Notes under the pieces: generated by a model
Told to the model about the DNA's origin: nothing
Databases searched by the model: none
The model's input: only the letters and a program-made list of their open reading frames with translations
Shown: piece by piece, positions 1 to 6,712 of the stretch
Layout: each line of letters begins with the position of its first letter
Position numbering within the stretch: position 1 is the first letter of the stretch
Made by a program: the position numbers and the translations under genes
From: Desulfuromonadales bacterium
GTDB taxonomy: Bacteria; Desulfobacterota; Desulfuromonadia; Desulfuromonadales; JACZKF01
Assembly (NCBI GenBank): GCA_014860175.1
Contig: JACZKF010000056.1
Span: 1-7,502, forward strand
Length of the DNA: 7,502 bases
Direction of reading: 5' to 3'

Positions 1-353
1 ATGCTGGTGGCGACCGAGAGCATCACCAGCGACCAGCCCCGGGTCGGGTCGCGGTCACCGCGCGACTTTTCCTCCGACTGGCCGGCGACCGCCTCGTAAA
101 TCATCTTGCCGCCGATCAGGGTTAACAAGGCGAAGGCGATCCAGTGGTCGTAGGCGGCGATCCAGCGCTGCACACTGATGCCTGCCAGCCAGCCGAGCAC
201 CGGCATCCCGGCCTGAAACAGGCCGAAGTGAAAGCCAAGCCGAAACAGGTGCCGGCCCGTCAACCGCTGCAGATTGAGTCCGGTCCCGAGGGCGACGGCA
301 AAAGCATCCATCGCCAGCGCCACCGAGATGCCAATAAGGGTGAACCAATCCAT
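1..353 (-). CDS. mntP: Putative manganese efflux pump MntP, 5' part only (runs off window edge)
   Basis: The reading frame starts at an ATG whose complement is at 351-353 and stays open to base 1, giving 117 residues of a family usually near 190. The inner-membrane protein is expected to export Mn2+ and limit manganese toxicity. The start reads MDWFTLIGISVALAMDAFAV; Asp16 and Gly25 fall at the same numbers as functionally important residues of E. coli MntP, and the HWIAFALLTLIGGKMIYE segment is typical of the family (residues about 70-87). Hydrophobic segments lie near residues 5-23, 40-60 and 70-88, with a charged loop around 92-104. The fragment ends in SVATS, just before the second conserved Asp-containing helix, so that half cannot be checked. 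Shine-Dalgarno is weak (AGG five bases before ATG). It is divergent from the dsbC-like gene. Family assignment is firm; Mn2+ specificity is inferred from the family. Confidence 0.92.
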   Translation of the reverse strand, partial: MDWFTLIGISVALAMDAFAVALGTGLNLQRLTGRHLFRLGFHFGLFQAGMPVLGWLAGISVQRWIAAYDHWIAFALLTLIGGKMIYEAVAGQSEEKSRGDRDPTRGWSLVMLSVATS

Positions 354-386
354 CAGTGCCTGCAATCGGGTGAGAGGGAGTCGGCC

Positions 387-416
387 ATATTAGTGAAGAA
401 AATTTCCTTCTGTCAA
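387..416 (-). promoter_or_regulatory. Predicted sigma-70 promoter for mntP
   Basis: On the minus strand a perfect -35 hexamer TTGACA (complement of 411-416) is followed after 18 bases by TAATAT (complement of 387-392, 4 of 6 consensus matches). Transcription would begin near 380, giving a leader of under 30 bases to the mntP ATG at 353, too short for a manganese riboswitch. The 18-bp spacer is slightly long and holds a palindrome, which suggests regulation. Confidence 0.6.
395..410. promoter_or_regulatory. Palindrome in mntP promoter spacer, possible operator
   Basis: The 16-bp sequence GAAGAAAATTTCCTTC is a dyad with seven of eight base pairs matching and an AT-rich centre. It fills most of the spacer between the -35 and -10 of the predicted mntP promoter, so a protein bound here would meet RNA polymerase directly. 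MntP genes are commonly controlled by manganese- or iron-responsive regulators (MntR/DtxR or Fur families), but the sequence does not clearly match a box I know. The regulator is unidentified. Confidence 0.4.
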
Positions 417-465
417 TGCATACTGCTCGCGGCATCCCATCGGCCGGCACCGGTATCGATCAGGC

Positions 466-494
466 TTGCCAAAACGGCCGCAAACGGCTAGCAT
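466..494 (+). promoter_or_regulatory. Predicted sigma-70 promoter for the dsbC-like gene
   Basis: TTGCCA (466-471) and TAGCAT (489-494) are separated by 17 bases; each matches four of six consensus positions. The -10 is preceded by GGC, giving the GCTA context also seen before fabI and the TPR gene. The start site would lie near 501, about 30 bases before the ATG. Confidence 0.45.
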
Positions 495-531
495 AGCTGC
501 CCATAAACCCTTGAATGAAAGAGGAAATAAT

Positions 532-1320
532 ATGAAGAGCTGGACGGTTTTGTTGGTTCTGCTGCTGGTCGCAACGGCTGCCGAAGCTTTTCCGCCAGCG
601 GCGGGAGGGGAGAAGAAATGCAGTTCCTGTCACCAGTTGAGCGTGCAGGAAGCCGGTGAACTGCTGAAGGGGGGGGTGGATCGGGTCCTGCGGGTCGAGC
701 AAGCTGAAGTTCCCGCCCTGTGGGCCGTCGAGGTGATCAAAAGCAACCAGAAGTTCCTCATGTATATCGATTACTCCAAGAAGTACATCTTCAATGGCAG
801 CATCATCCGCCTGGCGGACCATCAGAACATCACCAGCCGTCGCCTGGCCGAGCTCAACAAAGTCGACGTGAGCAAAATTCCTCTCGGAGATGCGCTGCTG
901 CTGGGGGATGCGAAAGCTCGAACCAAAGTGATCGTCTTCACCGATCCGGAGTGCCCGTTTTGCAAGCGTCTGCACACCGCCTTGCAGGAGGTGGTCAAGC
1001 GCGACCCGGATATCGCCTTCTGGATCAAGCTCTTTCCGCTCAAGATGCACCCCAATGCCTACGCCATTTCCAAGAGCATCGTCTGCAACCGGTCGATGGA
1101 GTTGCTCGAGGCGAGCTTTGCCGGCAAGCCGGTGCCACCCCCGCTGTGCGAAGCCAAGGCGATCGACGACAATATTGCCTTGGCCCAGACTCTGGGAATC
1201 AATTCCACCCCCACGCTCATCCTTCCCGATGGCCTGGTGGTGCGAGAGAGCAAAGGGGCCGACGACATCCTTCGCCTGCTCGGGTCGAACGCCGCTCCCG
1301 GGGCCGCCAGGCCCCGCTGA
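532..1320 (+). CDS. Exported DsbC-like thiol:disulfide interchange protein with N-terminal CxxCH
   Basis: 262 residues. It probably acts in the periplasm as a disulfide isomerase or reductase. The ATG at 532 follows GAGGA (521-525) and opens a clear signal peptide: MKSW, a leucine/valine core, then AEA with likely cleavage after Ala19. An in-frame ATG at 466 would bury the signal and is rejected. Residues about 35-125 resemble the DsbC N-terminal dimerisation domain. The thioredoxin fold carries active-site C141-P-F-C144 in FTDPECPFCKR and the cis-proline loop STPT (Pro227). Cys185 and Cys206 are spaced almost as the structural disulfide of E. coli DsbC. The mature N-terminus also has C30-S-S-C33-H34, formally a c-type haem site, absent from E. 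coli DsbC. A run of eight G lies within the gene (669-676). The reducing partner, normally DsbD, is not in the window. Fold is firm; isomerase versus another redox role is inferred. Confidence 0.88.
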   Translation: MKSWTVLLVLLLVATAAEAFPPAAGGEKKCSSCHQLSVQEAGELLKGGVDRVLRVEQAEVPALWAVEVIKSNQKFLMYIDYSKKYIFNGSIIRLADHQNITSRRLAELNKVDVSKIPLGDALLLGDAKARTKVIVFTDPECPFCKRLHTALQEVVKRDPDIAFWIKLFPLKMHPNAYAISKSIVCNRSMELLEASFAGKPVPPPLCEAKAIDDNIALAQTLGINSTPTLILPDGLVVRESKGADDILRLLGSNAAPGAARPR

Positions 1321-1335
1321 GAAAACGCAAAAACC

Positions 1336-1364
1336 TTGCCTTGTTGGGGGTGATCTGCTAAAAC
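1336..1364 (+). promoter_or_regulatory. Predicted promoter for fabI
   Basis: TTGCCT (1336-1341), a 17-base spacer and TAAAAC (1359-1364), with TGC directly before the -10 (extended -10 form). The -35 is weak beyond its TTG. The start site would lie near 1371, about 37 bases before the fabI ATG. The 87-base gap upstream shows no clear terminator for the dsbC-like gene, so some read-through is possible. Confidence 0.4.
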
Positions 1365-1407
1365 TGCCTATCGCTTTTCGGAACATGGAGCTTAGGAGGA
1401 TAGATAG

Positions 1408-2175
1408 ATGGGTTTGATGGCGGGTAAGCGCGGCGTCATTTTCGGCGTGGCCAATGAATTGAGCATTGCCTGGGGAATTGCCCAACAACTTAAGGCCCAG
1501 GGGGCAACCCTGGCCTTTACGTATCTGAATGAGGCACTGGAGAAGCGGGTGCGTCCGCTGGCGGAGAGCTTGGGAAGCGATCTGGTCCTGCCCTGCGACG
1601 TGGCCGATGACGACCAGGTCGATGCCGTTTTCGCCGAACTGGGCAAGCAGTGGGGCTCCCTTGATTTCGTCGTCCATGCGGTGGCTTTTGCCAATCGCGA
1701 CGACCTGAAGAAGCCGTTCAGCCAGACCAGCCGGGCCGGGTTTCACCTGGCGATGGACATCAGCGCCTACTCCCTGGTCGCCATGGCCCGAGGGGCCGCC
1801 CCCCTGATGAACGAGGGTGGCAGCATGGTCGCCCTGACCTATCTCGGGGCCAGCCGGGTGATCCCCAACTACAATGTCATGGGGGTGGCCAAAGCCGCCC
1901 TGGAGGCTTCCGTTCGCTACCTGGCAGCCGAACTCGGGGAGAAGGGGATCCGGGTCAACGCCATTTCGGCCGGCCCGATCAAAACCCTGGCCGCCTCCGG
2001 TATCGCCAATTTCCGGGAAAAGCTCAAACTGATGGACGAGCGGGCCCCCTTGCGCCGCTGCACCACCCAGGACGAAGTTGGCAAATCCACCCTCTATCTT
2101 CTCTCTGACCTGGCTAGCGGGGTCACGGGAGAGATTCACTTCGTTGATTCCGGGTACAATATCCAAGGGGCGTGA
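1408..2175 (+). CDS. fabI: Enoyl-[acyl-carrier-protein] reductase (NADH), FabI
   Basis: 255 residues, the usual FabI length. It catalyses the last step of each type II fatty-acid elongation cycle in the cytoplasm, reducing trans-2-enoyl-ACP to acyl-ACP with NAD(P)H. It is an SDR-fold protein with the FabI-type cofactor loop GVANELSIAWGIA (residues 13-25), the CDV segment at 63-65, and the catalytic Tyr145, Tyr155 and Lys162 in YLGASRVIPNYNVMGVAK, matching Tyr146/Tyr156/Lys163 of E. coli. RVNAISAGPIKTLAASGI (182-199) forms the FabI substrate-loop region. Residue 93 is Ala where E. coli has Gly, a common natural variant. The start is set by AGGAGG at 1394-1399, eight bases before ATG. It has its own promoter candidate and a hairpin five bases after the stop, so it may be largely monocistronic, with hflX read through. 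Identification is very secure. Confidence 0.97.
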   Translation: MGLMAGKRGVIFGVANELSIAWGIAQQLKAQGATLAFTYLNEALEKRVRPLAESLGSDLVLPCDVADDDQVDAVFAELGKQWGSLDFVVHAVAFANRDDLKKPFSQTSRAGFHLAMDISAYSLVAMARGAAPLMNEGGSMVALTYLGASRVIPNYNVMGVAKAALEASVRYLAAELGEKGIRVNAISAGPIKTLAASGIANFREKLKLMDERAPLRRCTTQDEVGKSTLYLLSDLASGVTGEIHFVDSGYNIQGA

Positions 2176-2180
2176 TTGCC

Positions 2181-2211
2181 GGCAGGGGATGGTCTGCGTG
2201 CCTCCCCTGCC
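2181..2211 (+). terminator. GC-rich hairpin after fabI, possible weak terminator or attenuator
   Basis: GGCAGGGGA (2181-2189) pairs perfectly with TCCCCTGCC (2203-2211) around a 13-base loop. It begins five bases after the fabI stop. No T-run follows directly; the nearest is CTTTTC about 20 bases on, so a classical intrinsic terminator is not shown. It could reduce read-through into hflX or protect the fabI mRNA 3' end. Confidence 0.4.
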
Positions 2212-2268
2212 AGTCCTGCTCCTGCGGACCCTTTTCCCAACCGACGCCGCCCAACGGGTAAAATACTC

Positions 2269-3897
2269 GTGATCCACGGCAATGTTTCCGGCCTCAAATC
2301 AAGCCAGGTGCAGGCGCTGGAGCGGATTTACCGGCGCCGCATCCCCCCTGACCAGGTGGTTACCCCCGAACTCGCCCGCTTTCTGGCCGAGCGCTCCCGC
2401 GATCTGCAGCGCCAGGTCGGGGTGATCATTGATCGGGCGGGAACCATTTTGCACGTCATTGTCGGTGACGACCGGCAGATCGTCATCCCCGACCTCTCCG
2501 GTTTTGCCCTGGGGCGCAGCGGGTTGCGGGGCCTGCGCTGCATCCACACCCACCTCAAGGGGGAAACCCTCTCCCCGGACGACCTCACCGACCTTGCTCT
2601 GCTGCGCCTCGATCTGATGGTGGCGCTGGCGGTCAGCCCCGAAGGGCTGCCAGGCAAGGTGGCCTACGCCCATCTCCTCCCCCCCAACCCGCAAGGGAAG
2701 CGGGCCGAGGTGCTGACCGTTGGCTCGGTGTTCGATCTCGACCTCGATCTGGCCTCCTTTCTTCGTTCGCTGGAAACGGAGCTGGAGCAGAAGGGGGAGG
2801 AGGCGATCGAGGTCGGTGATACTCGGGAGCGGGCGATCCTGGTCTCGGTCAGCCACGATCCGCGCCCGGAGGCGGAGGACTCCCTCGACGAGTTGGTCGA
2901 GCTCGCTCGCACGGCGGGGCTGGTGGTGCTCGACCGGGTCATTCAGCGGCCACGGAAGATCCACCCCAAGTTCCTGATGGGCGAAGGGAAGCTCAAGGAG
3001 GTCATCATCCAGGCCCTACAGCAGCAGGCGAGCCTGCTGATTTTCGACCAGGAGCTCACCCCTGGACAGGTGCGGGCTGTCTCCGAGATGACCGAGATGA
3101 AGGTCATCGACCGCAGCCAACTGATCCTCGACATCTTTGCCCGCCGGGCTCATACCCGAGACGGCAAGGTGCAGGTCGAACTGGCCCAGCTCAAATACAT
3201 TCTGCCGCGGCTCAGCGGCAAGGGGGTGGCGTTCTCCCGCCTGGCCGGCGGTATCGGCGGCCGTGGACCGGGAGAAACCAAACTGGAAATCGATCGGCGG
3301 CGCATCCGCGACCGCATCCGGCGCCTTGAGGGGGAGCTCGACATTCTTGCCCGTGGCCGTCTCCAACGGCGGCAGCGACGGATCCGGGCCGGGGTGCCAA
3401 TTGTTTCCATCGTCGGCTACACCAATGCCGGCAAGAGCACTCTGCTCAACGCCCTGACCCAGAGTGCGGTGTTCACCGAGAACCTGCTCTTCGCCACTCT
3501 CGATACCGCCTCGCGCCGCCTGCGTTTCCCCCTGGAGCATGAGGTCATCATCACCGACACCGTCGGCTTCATCCGCAAGCTGCCGAAGAGTCTGCTCGGG
3601 GCGTTCAAGGCGACCCTCGAAGAGCTCGGCGATGCCGACCTGCTGCTGCACGTGGTCGATCTGGCCAATCCCCGTTTCGTCGAGCAGATCAATTCCGTGG
3701 AGCGGATCTTGCACGAGCTCGAGCTCGACCGTATTCCCCGGCGGCTGGTTTTCAACAAGACCGATCTGCTGCCGGCGGAGGAAGTCGCCCCACTGTGCCG
3801 GCGGTTCGATGCCATCCCCGTCAGTGCCCTCGACCGTCGCTCCTTTGAGCCGCTGCTCGCCGAACTGGAGCAGCGTTTTTGGCCGGACCAGCAGTAA
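2269..3897 (+). CDS. hflX: Ribosome-associated GTPase HflX, long form
   Basis: 542 residues from GTG 2269, against about 426 in E. coli. HflX binds the 50S subunit and splits stalled or stressed ribosomes in a GTP-dependent way. Residues about 189-290 form the HflX N-terminal nucleotide-binding region, 325-340 carry the glycine-rich signature GGIGGRGPGETKLE within the helical linker, and the G domain (about 378-540) has G1 GYTNAGKST (383-391), G3 DTVGF (430-434), G4 NKTD (496-499) and G5 SAL (519-521). The first ~185 residues are an additional domain with H93-T-H95 and S102-P-D-D105. The frame is open upstream to TTG 2176, but that 31-residue extension is Pro/Ala-rich and unlike the family, whereas VIHGNVSGLK looks like a normal start; the Shine-Dalgarno is poor in either case. 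It lies 93 bases after fabI and 52 before mltD. Function is secure; the exact start is less so. Confidence 0.95.
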   Translation: MIHGNVSGLKSSQVQALERIYRRRIPPDQVVTPELARFLAERSRDLQRQVGVIIDRAGTILHVIVGDDRQIVIPDLSGFALGRSGLRGLRCIHTHLKGETLSPDDLTDLALLRLDLMVALAVSPEGLPGKVAYAHLLPPNPQGKRAEVLTVGSVFDLDLDLASFLRSLETELEQKGEEAIEVGDTRERAILVSVSHDPRPEAEDSLDELVELARTAGLVVLDRVIQRPRKIHPKFLMGEGKLKEVIIQALQQQASLLIFDQELTPGQVRAVSEMTEMKVIDRSQLILDIFARRAHTRDGKVQVELAQLKYILPRLSGKGVAFSRLAGGIGGRGPGETKLEIDRRRIRDRIRRLEGELDILARGRLQRRQRRIRAGVPIVSIVGYTNAGKSTLLNALTQSAVFTENLLFATLDTASRRLRFPLEHEVIITDTVGFIRKLPKSLLGAFKATLEELGDADLLLHVVDLANPRFVEQINSVERILHELELDRIPRRLVFNKTDLLPAEEVAPLCRRFDAIPVSALDRRSFEPLLAELEQRFWPDQQ

Positions 3898-3949
3898 CCA
3901 CGGTCCTTTTTGCCTTTGTCCCATGTCAATTACAGGAGGTTCCCGCTCC

Positions 3950-5866
3950 ATGAAATGGCCATCCGCGCTTATCTTGCCCGTGTTTTTGGGGGGTTGTCTT
4001 GCCCCGTCTTTCCAGGATAATCCCCATCTGACCGGCTCTGTTCCGGGAAGAGGTGCGGCCACCGGCAGCCCCGCAGAGGTGACCGCCAACGGCACCGGAC
4101 GAGGTGAATCACCGGAGACGGTGGTCATCCGGCATCAAGGAGCCTCCCTTCTCGAGGGGGATGCGCTGCTCGGTATGGTCGATGAGGAGGCGCTCGCCGA
4201 AGAACTCCCCGACGTGGAGACTCTCGAAGATAATTTCCTCCTCTCCGGGGTGGCGGAAGATCCGCCCGAGGATGAGGGGGAGACGGTACGGGCGGACGAG
4301 ATTTTCTTCGACTTCCCGGTCGTCGAAAACGAAAAAGTTCACTACTACGTCGACTATTTTACCGGCACCGCGCGTCCCGTCTTTACCCGCTGGCTGGAGC
4401 GCTCCGGGCGCTACCTGCCAATGATGCGGCAGATCTTTGCCGAAGAGGGGGTGCCGCAGGATCTGGTTTATCTGGCCATGGTCGAATCCGGGTTCAACAA
4501 CCGCGCCTACAGCTGGGCCCACGCCGTCGGCCCCTGGCAGTTCATCGCCAGCACCGGCAAAATGTACGGCATGGACAGCGACTGGTGGCGTGACGAGCGG
4601 CGCGACTTTGAAAAAGCCACCCGGGCCGCGGCCCGATTCCTGCGCGATCTGCATGTTCGCTTTGACGGCGACTGGTATCTGGCCGTCGCCTCGTACAATG
4701 CCGGCCCGGGCAAACTGCAACGGGCCATCCAGATGTATGAAACCCGTGACTTCTGGGAAATCAGCCGGCATTCCTATCTGGCCGCCGAAACCAAGAACTA
4801 TCTCCCCAAGCTGCTGGCGGTTCTGTTGATCGCCAAAGAGCCGGAGAAATACGGCTTTGTCGATGTGGCTTTCCAGGATCCGGTCGCCTTCGACACCGTT
4901 GTCCTCCCCACCGCTACCGACCTGGAGATTGTCGCCCGGTTTGCCGAAGTCCCCTACGAGGAGGTGAAAAATCTCAACCCTGAGCTCAAACGTTGGTGCT
5001 CCCCCCCGTACCTGCGCAACTACGAGCTGCGCCTCCCGGCCGGCGCCAAGGAGAAGTTCGAGCGTCGCTACGCCTTGCTGCCGGAACGGGAGCGGGCCAA
5101 CTACAAGATGCATCAGGTCAAAAAGGGCGATACCCTGCTGGCCATTGCCAGCCGCTACGATATCCGGGTCGATGATATCCTGTCCCTGAACAAAGTCAGC
5201 AACCCGCGCTCCTTGCGCATCGGCCAGGATCTCATTCTCCCGTTGCACCAGGGGCTGAGCCGCCTCCCCCTGGAAGAACTCAAGGATGACCATGCCCGCA
5301 GCGTCCGGAAGACCACCTATACCGTACGCAAGGGGGATACCCTGTCCCAGATCGCCCGCAAATACGGGGTCAGCGAGAAAGAGCTGCGCAGTCTGAACAA
5401 ACTGGGCAACAAGAGCCTCATCCGCACTGGCCAGGCGTTGACGGTGGTCCAGGGACGAAGCAGCACCGGCGCCGTCGCCGGCACGTCGCAGGGGCCAACC
5501 AATGGGGCGGCCCGTCCGGCGGAGAAACGGCTCACCTATCAGGTCCAGCCCGGGGACAGTCTGTGGAAAATTGCCAACCGGCACGGGGTCACCACCCACC
5601 AGCTGCGTGAATGGAACCGTCTTCCGCCCAAGCACACTCTGCAGCCAGGCCAGAAGCTGAGCATCGTTGCCCAGGCCGGTGACGAAAAGCAGGGGAAACG
5701 GCGGATCGTCTACCAGGTGCGGCCCGGGGACACTCTCTGGGATATCAGCCGGCGGTTCGACGTCGCCACCCGGGAGATCATGGACTGGAATAACCTGGGC
5801 AACAGCGATGTCCTTCGCCCGGGCGACAAATTGACCCTGCTGGTTCAAAACGAGAAGAAAGGGTGA
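3950..5866 (+). CDS. mltD: MltD-type lytic transglycosylase lipoprotein with four LysM domains
   Basis: 638 residues. Predicted to cleave peptidoglycan glycan strands to 1,6-anhydromuropeptides at the outer membrane. ATG 3950 follows AGGAGG (3934-3939) and opens a lipoprotein signal with lipobox L-G-G-C16; Leu17 at +2 suggests outer-membrane sorting. A long acidic linker (about 60-120) precedes the SLT domain: catalytic Glu179 in MVESGFN, GPWQF (194-198), SYNAGPG (248-254) and ETKNYLPK (280-287). Residues about 322-365, with LNPELKRW and ending LRLPAG, look like a degenerate LysM-like unit. Four clear LysM domains follow near 388-432, 456-500, 530-573 and 588-631, each with a GD(T/S)L core and NP/LR-GQ/GD turn; a Thr/Gly/Ala linker separates the second and third. 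E. coli MltD has fewer LysM copies. The larger frame opening at 3464 overlaps hflX and is spurious. No terminator follows. Family firm; the symbol is by similarity. Confidence 0.93.
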   Translation: MKWPSALILPVFLGGCLAPSFQDNPHLTGSVPGRGAATGSPAEVTANGTGRGESPETVVIRHQGASLLEGDALLGMVDEEALAEELPDVETLEDNFLLSGVAEDPPEDEGETVRADEIFFDFPVVENEKVHYYVDYFTGTARPVFTRWLERSGRYLPMMRQIFAEEGVPQDLVYLAMVESGFNNRAYSWAHAVGPWQFIASTGKMYGMDSDWWRDERRDFEKATRAAARFLRDLHVRFDGDWYLAVASYNAGPGKLQRAIQMYETRDFWEISRHSYLAAETKNYLPKLLAVLLIAKEPEKYGFVDVAFQDPVAFDTVVLPTATDLEIVARFAEVPYEEVKNLNPELKRWCSPPYLRNYELRLPAGAKEKFERRYALLPERERANYKMHQVKKGDTLLAIASRYDIRVDDILSLNKVSNPRSLRIGQDLILPLHQGLSRLPLEELKDDHARSVRKTTYTVRKGDTLSQIARKYGVSEKELRSLNKLGNKSLIRTGQALTVVQGRSSTGAVAGTSQGPTNGAARPAEKRLTYQVQPGDSLWKIANRHGVTTHQLREWNRLPPKHTLQPGQKLSIVAQAGDEKQGKRRIVYQVRPGDTLWDISRRFDVATREIMDWNNLGNSDVLRPGDKLTLLVQNEKKG

Positions 5867-5900
5867 TCTCGGCCGTTCTTTCCGGACACCGATTGGGGCT

Positions 5901-5929
5901 TTGACTTTTCCCGGGGGGATTGCTAAACT
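5901..5929 (+). promoter_or_regulatory. Predicted extended -10 promoter for the TPR-smr pair
   Basis: TTGACT (5901-5906, five of six) lies 17 bases before TAAACT (5924-5929, four of six), with TGC just upstream of the -10 giving an extended -10. Transcription would begin near 5936, about 47 bases before the TPR gene ATG. Flanking CCCGGGG (5910-5916) and CCCCGGG (5946-5952) could pair across the -10 region, but each arm is also a short palindrome in itself. Confidence 0.55.
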
Positions 5930-5982
5930 CACCGCTCCGATTTCTCCCCGGGCCTATTACTCGGAAAGGATTCACCCGCACT

Positions 5983-6708
5983 ATGTACAATATGGCCATT
6001 GCCCTGCTTCTGTTTACCCTGGTCACTTTCGGTCTCTTCCTCGTGGCCAGTCTTCCTCTCTGGGGAGCTCTGCTGGCTGGCATGGTGGCATTCACCGCCG
6101 CCTATGTGCTGCTTTCCCGGCATACCTTCAAAAAACTCGGCGCCTTGCTTGAAATCGCCCAACGCGATTTGCAAGCGGGGAGGGGGGAAAAAGCGATCAA
6201 AACCCTCGAGTCGGGGTATAAATATGCTCCCTGGCAGTTCTATATCGGCCCTCAGCTCAATGCCCAGATCGGCATGGTCTATTACTTGCGGCGGGAGTTC
6301 GGCGAGGCGTTTGAATATCTGCAGAAGAGCTTCGTCCGCCATTGGGTCGCCATGGGGATGCTCGGCGTCTGTTATATGAAACGCAACAAGACCGGCAAGA
6401 TGGTCGAGACCTTCGACAAAGCGACGGCGGCCTCCAAGAAGGAGCCGATGCTGTGGAATCTTTACGCCTTCTGCCTCGAAAAGGTCGGCGAAAAAGAGAA
6501 GGCGATCGCGGTCATGGAAAAAGGGATCAAGAAGACCGGGGGGGATGAACGGCTGCGGGCCAACCTGGAAGCGCTGAAGGAGGGGAAGCGGATGAAGATG
6601 ATGGCCTATGGCGATCTCTGGTACCAGTTCCATCTGGAAAAACAGGGCACCCTCATCCGCCAGCAGACCAAGGCGATTCAGGGAAGGCGCAAGATCGTCC
6701 GGCGGTAA
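5983..6708 (+). CDS. Membrane-anchored tetratricopeptide-repeat protein of unknown function
   Basis: 241 residues. Two hydrophobic helices at residues 4-22 and 26-45 form a hairpin anchor with only a short loop (SLPL). The positive residues after the second helix (RHTFKK) suggest that the remainder lies in the cytoplasm. Residues about 52-190 look like four TPR-type helix pairs, for example EIAQRDLQAGRGEKAIKTLE, YYLRREFGEAFEYLQKSF, and FCLEKVGEKEKAIAVMEKGI. The C-terminal tail has an aromatic WYQFHLEK segment and a basic end (GRRKIVRR). The ATG at 5983 is preceded by GGAAAGGA (5963-5970) at a rather long 12-base spacing; an earlier TTG at 5920 falls inside the promoter and is rejected. The stop is four bases before smr, so the two are probably co-transcribed and translationally coupled. 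The TPR fold implies a scaffold role, but no partner is evident. Confidence 0.8.
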   Translation: MYNMAIALLLFTLVTFGLFLVASLPLWGALLAGMVAFTAAYVLLSRHTFKKLGALLEIAQRDLQAGRGEKAIKTLESGYKYAPWQFYIGPQLNAQIGMVYYLRREFGEAFEYLQKSFVRHWVAMGMLGVCYMKRNKTGKMVETFDKATAASKKEPMLWNLYAFCLEKVGEKEKAIAVMEKGIKKTGGDERLRANLEALKEGKRMKMMAYGDLWYQFHLEKQGTLIRQQTKAIQGRRKIVRR

Positions 6709-6712
6709 CCCG

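Noticed and set aside
354..531. Manganese riboswitch (yybP-ykoY type) upstream of mntP
   Set aside because: The predicted mntP leader is under 30 bases and the minus-strand region shows no extended paired structure of that class.
1684..1689. Ala93 of FabI as a sign of triclosan resistance
   Set aside because: Ala at this position occurs naturally in many sensitive FabI proteins; resistance changes known in E. coli put bulkier residues here, so no inference is justified.
2259..2264. TAAAAT as a -10 box for hflX
   Set aside because: No -35 at a suitable distance, and the predicted start site would fall at or inside the GTG start codon.
460..2277. 605-residue open frame on the minus strand across the dsbC-like gene and fabI
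   Set aside because: It is a shadow frame produced by GC-rich third codon positions. The plus strand holds two recognisable genes with good Shine-Dalgarno sequences, and the minus product resembles no known family.
5001..5007. Seven-C run in mltD as a phase-variable site
   Set aside because: The frame is intact, the run lies in an ordinary Ser-Pro-Pro coding stretch in a housekeeping-type enzyme, and seven bases is short for contingency loci.
4109..5932. 607-residue open frame on the minus strand opposite mltD
   Set aside because: It lies antisense to a clear SLT/LysM protein, has low-complexity GQ/GD-rich composition expected from reverse reading of the repeats, and no convincing start signal.
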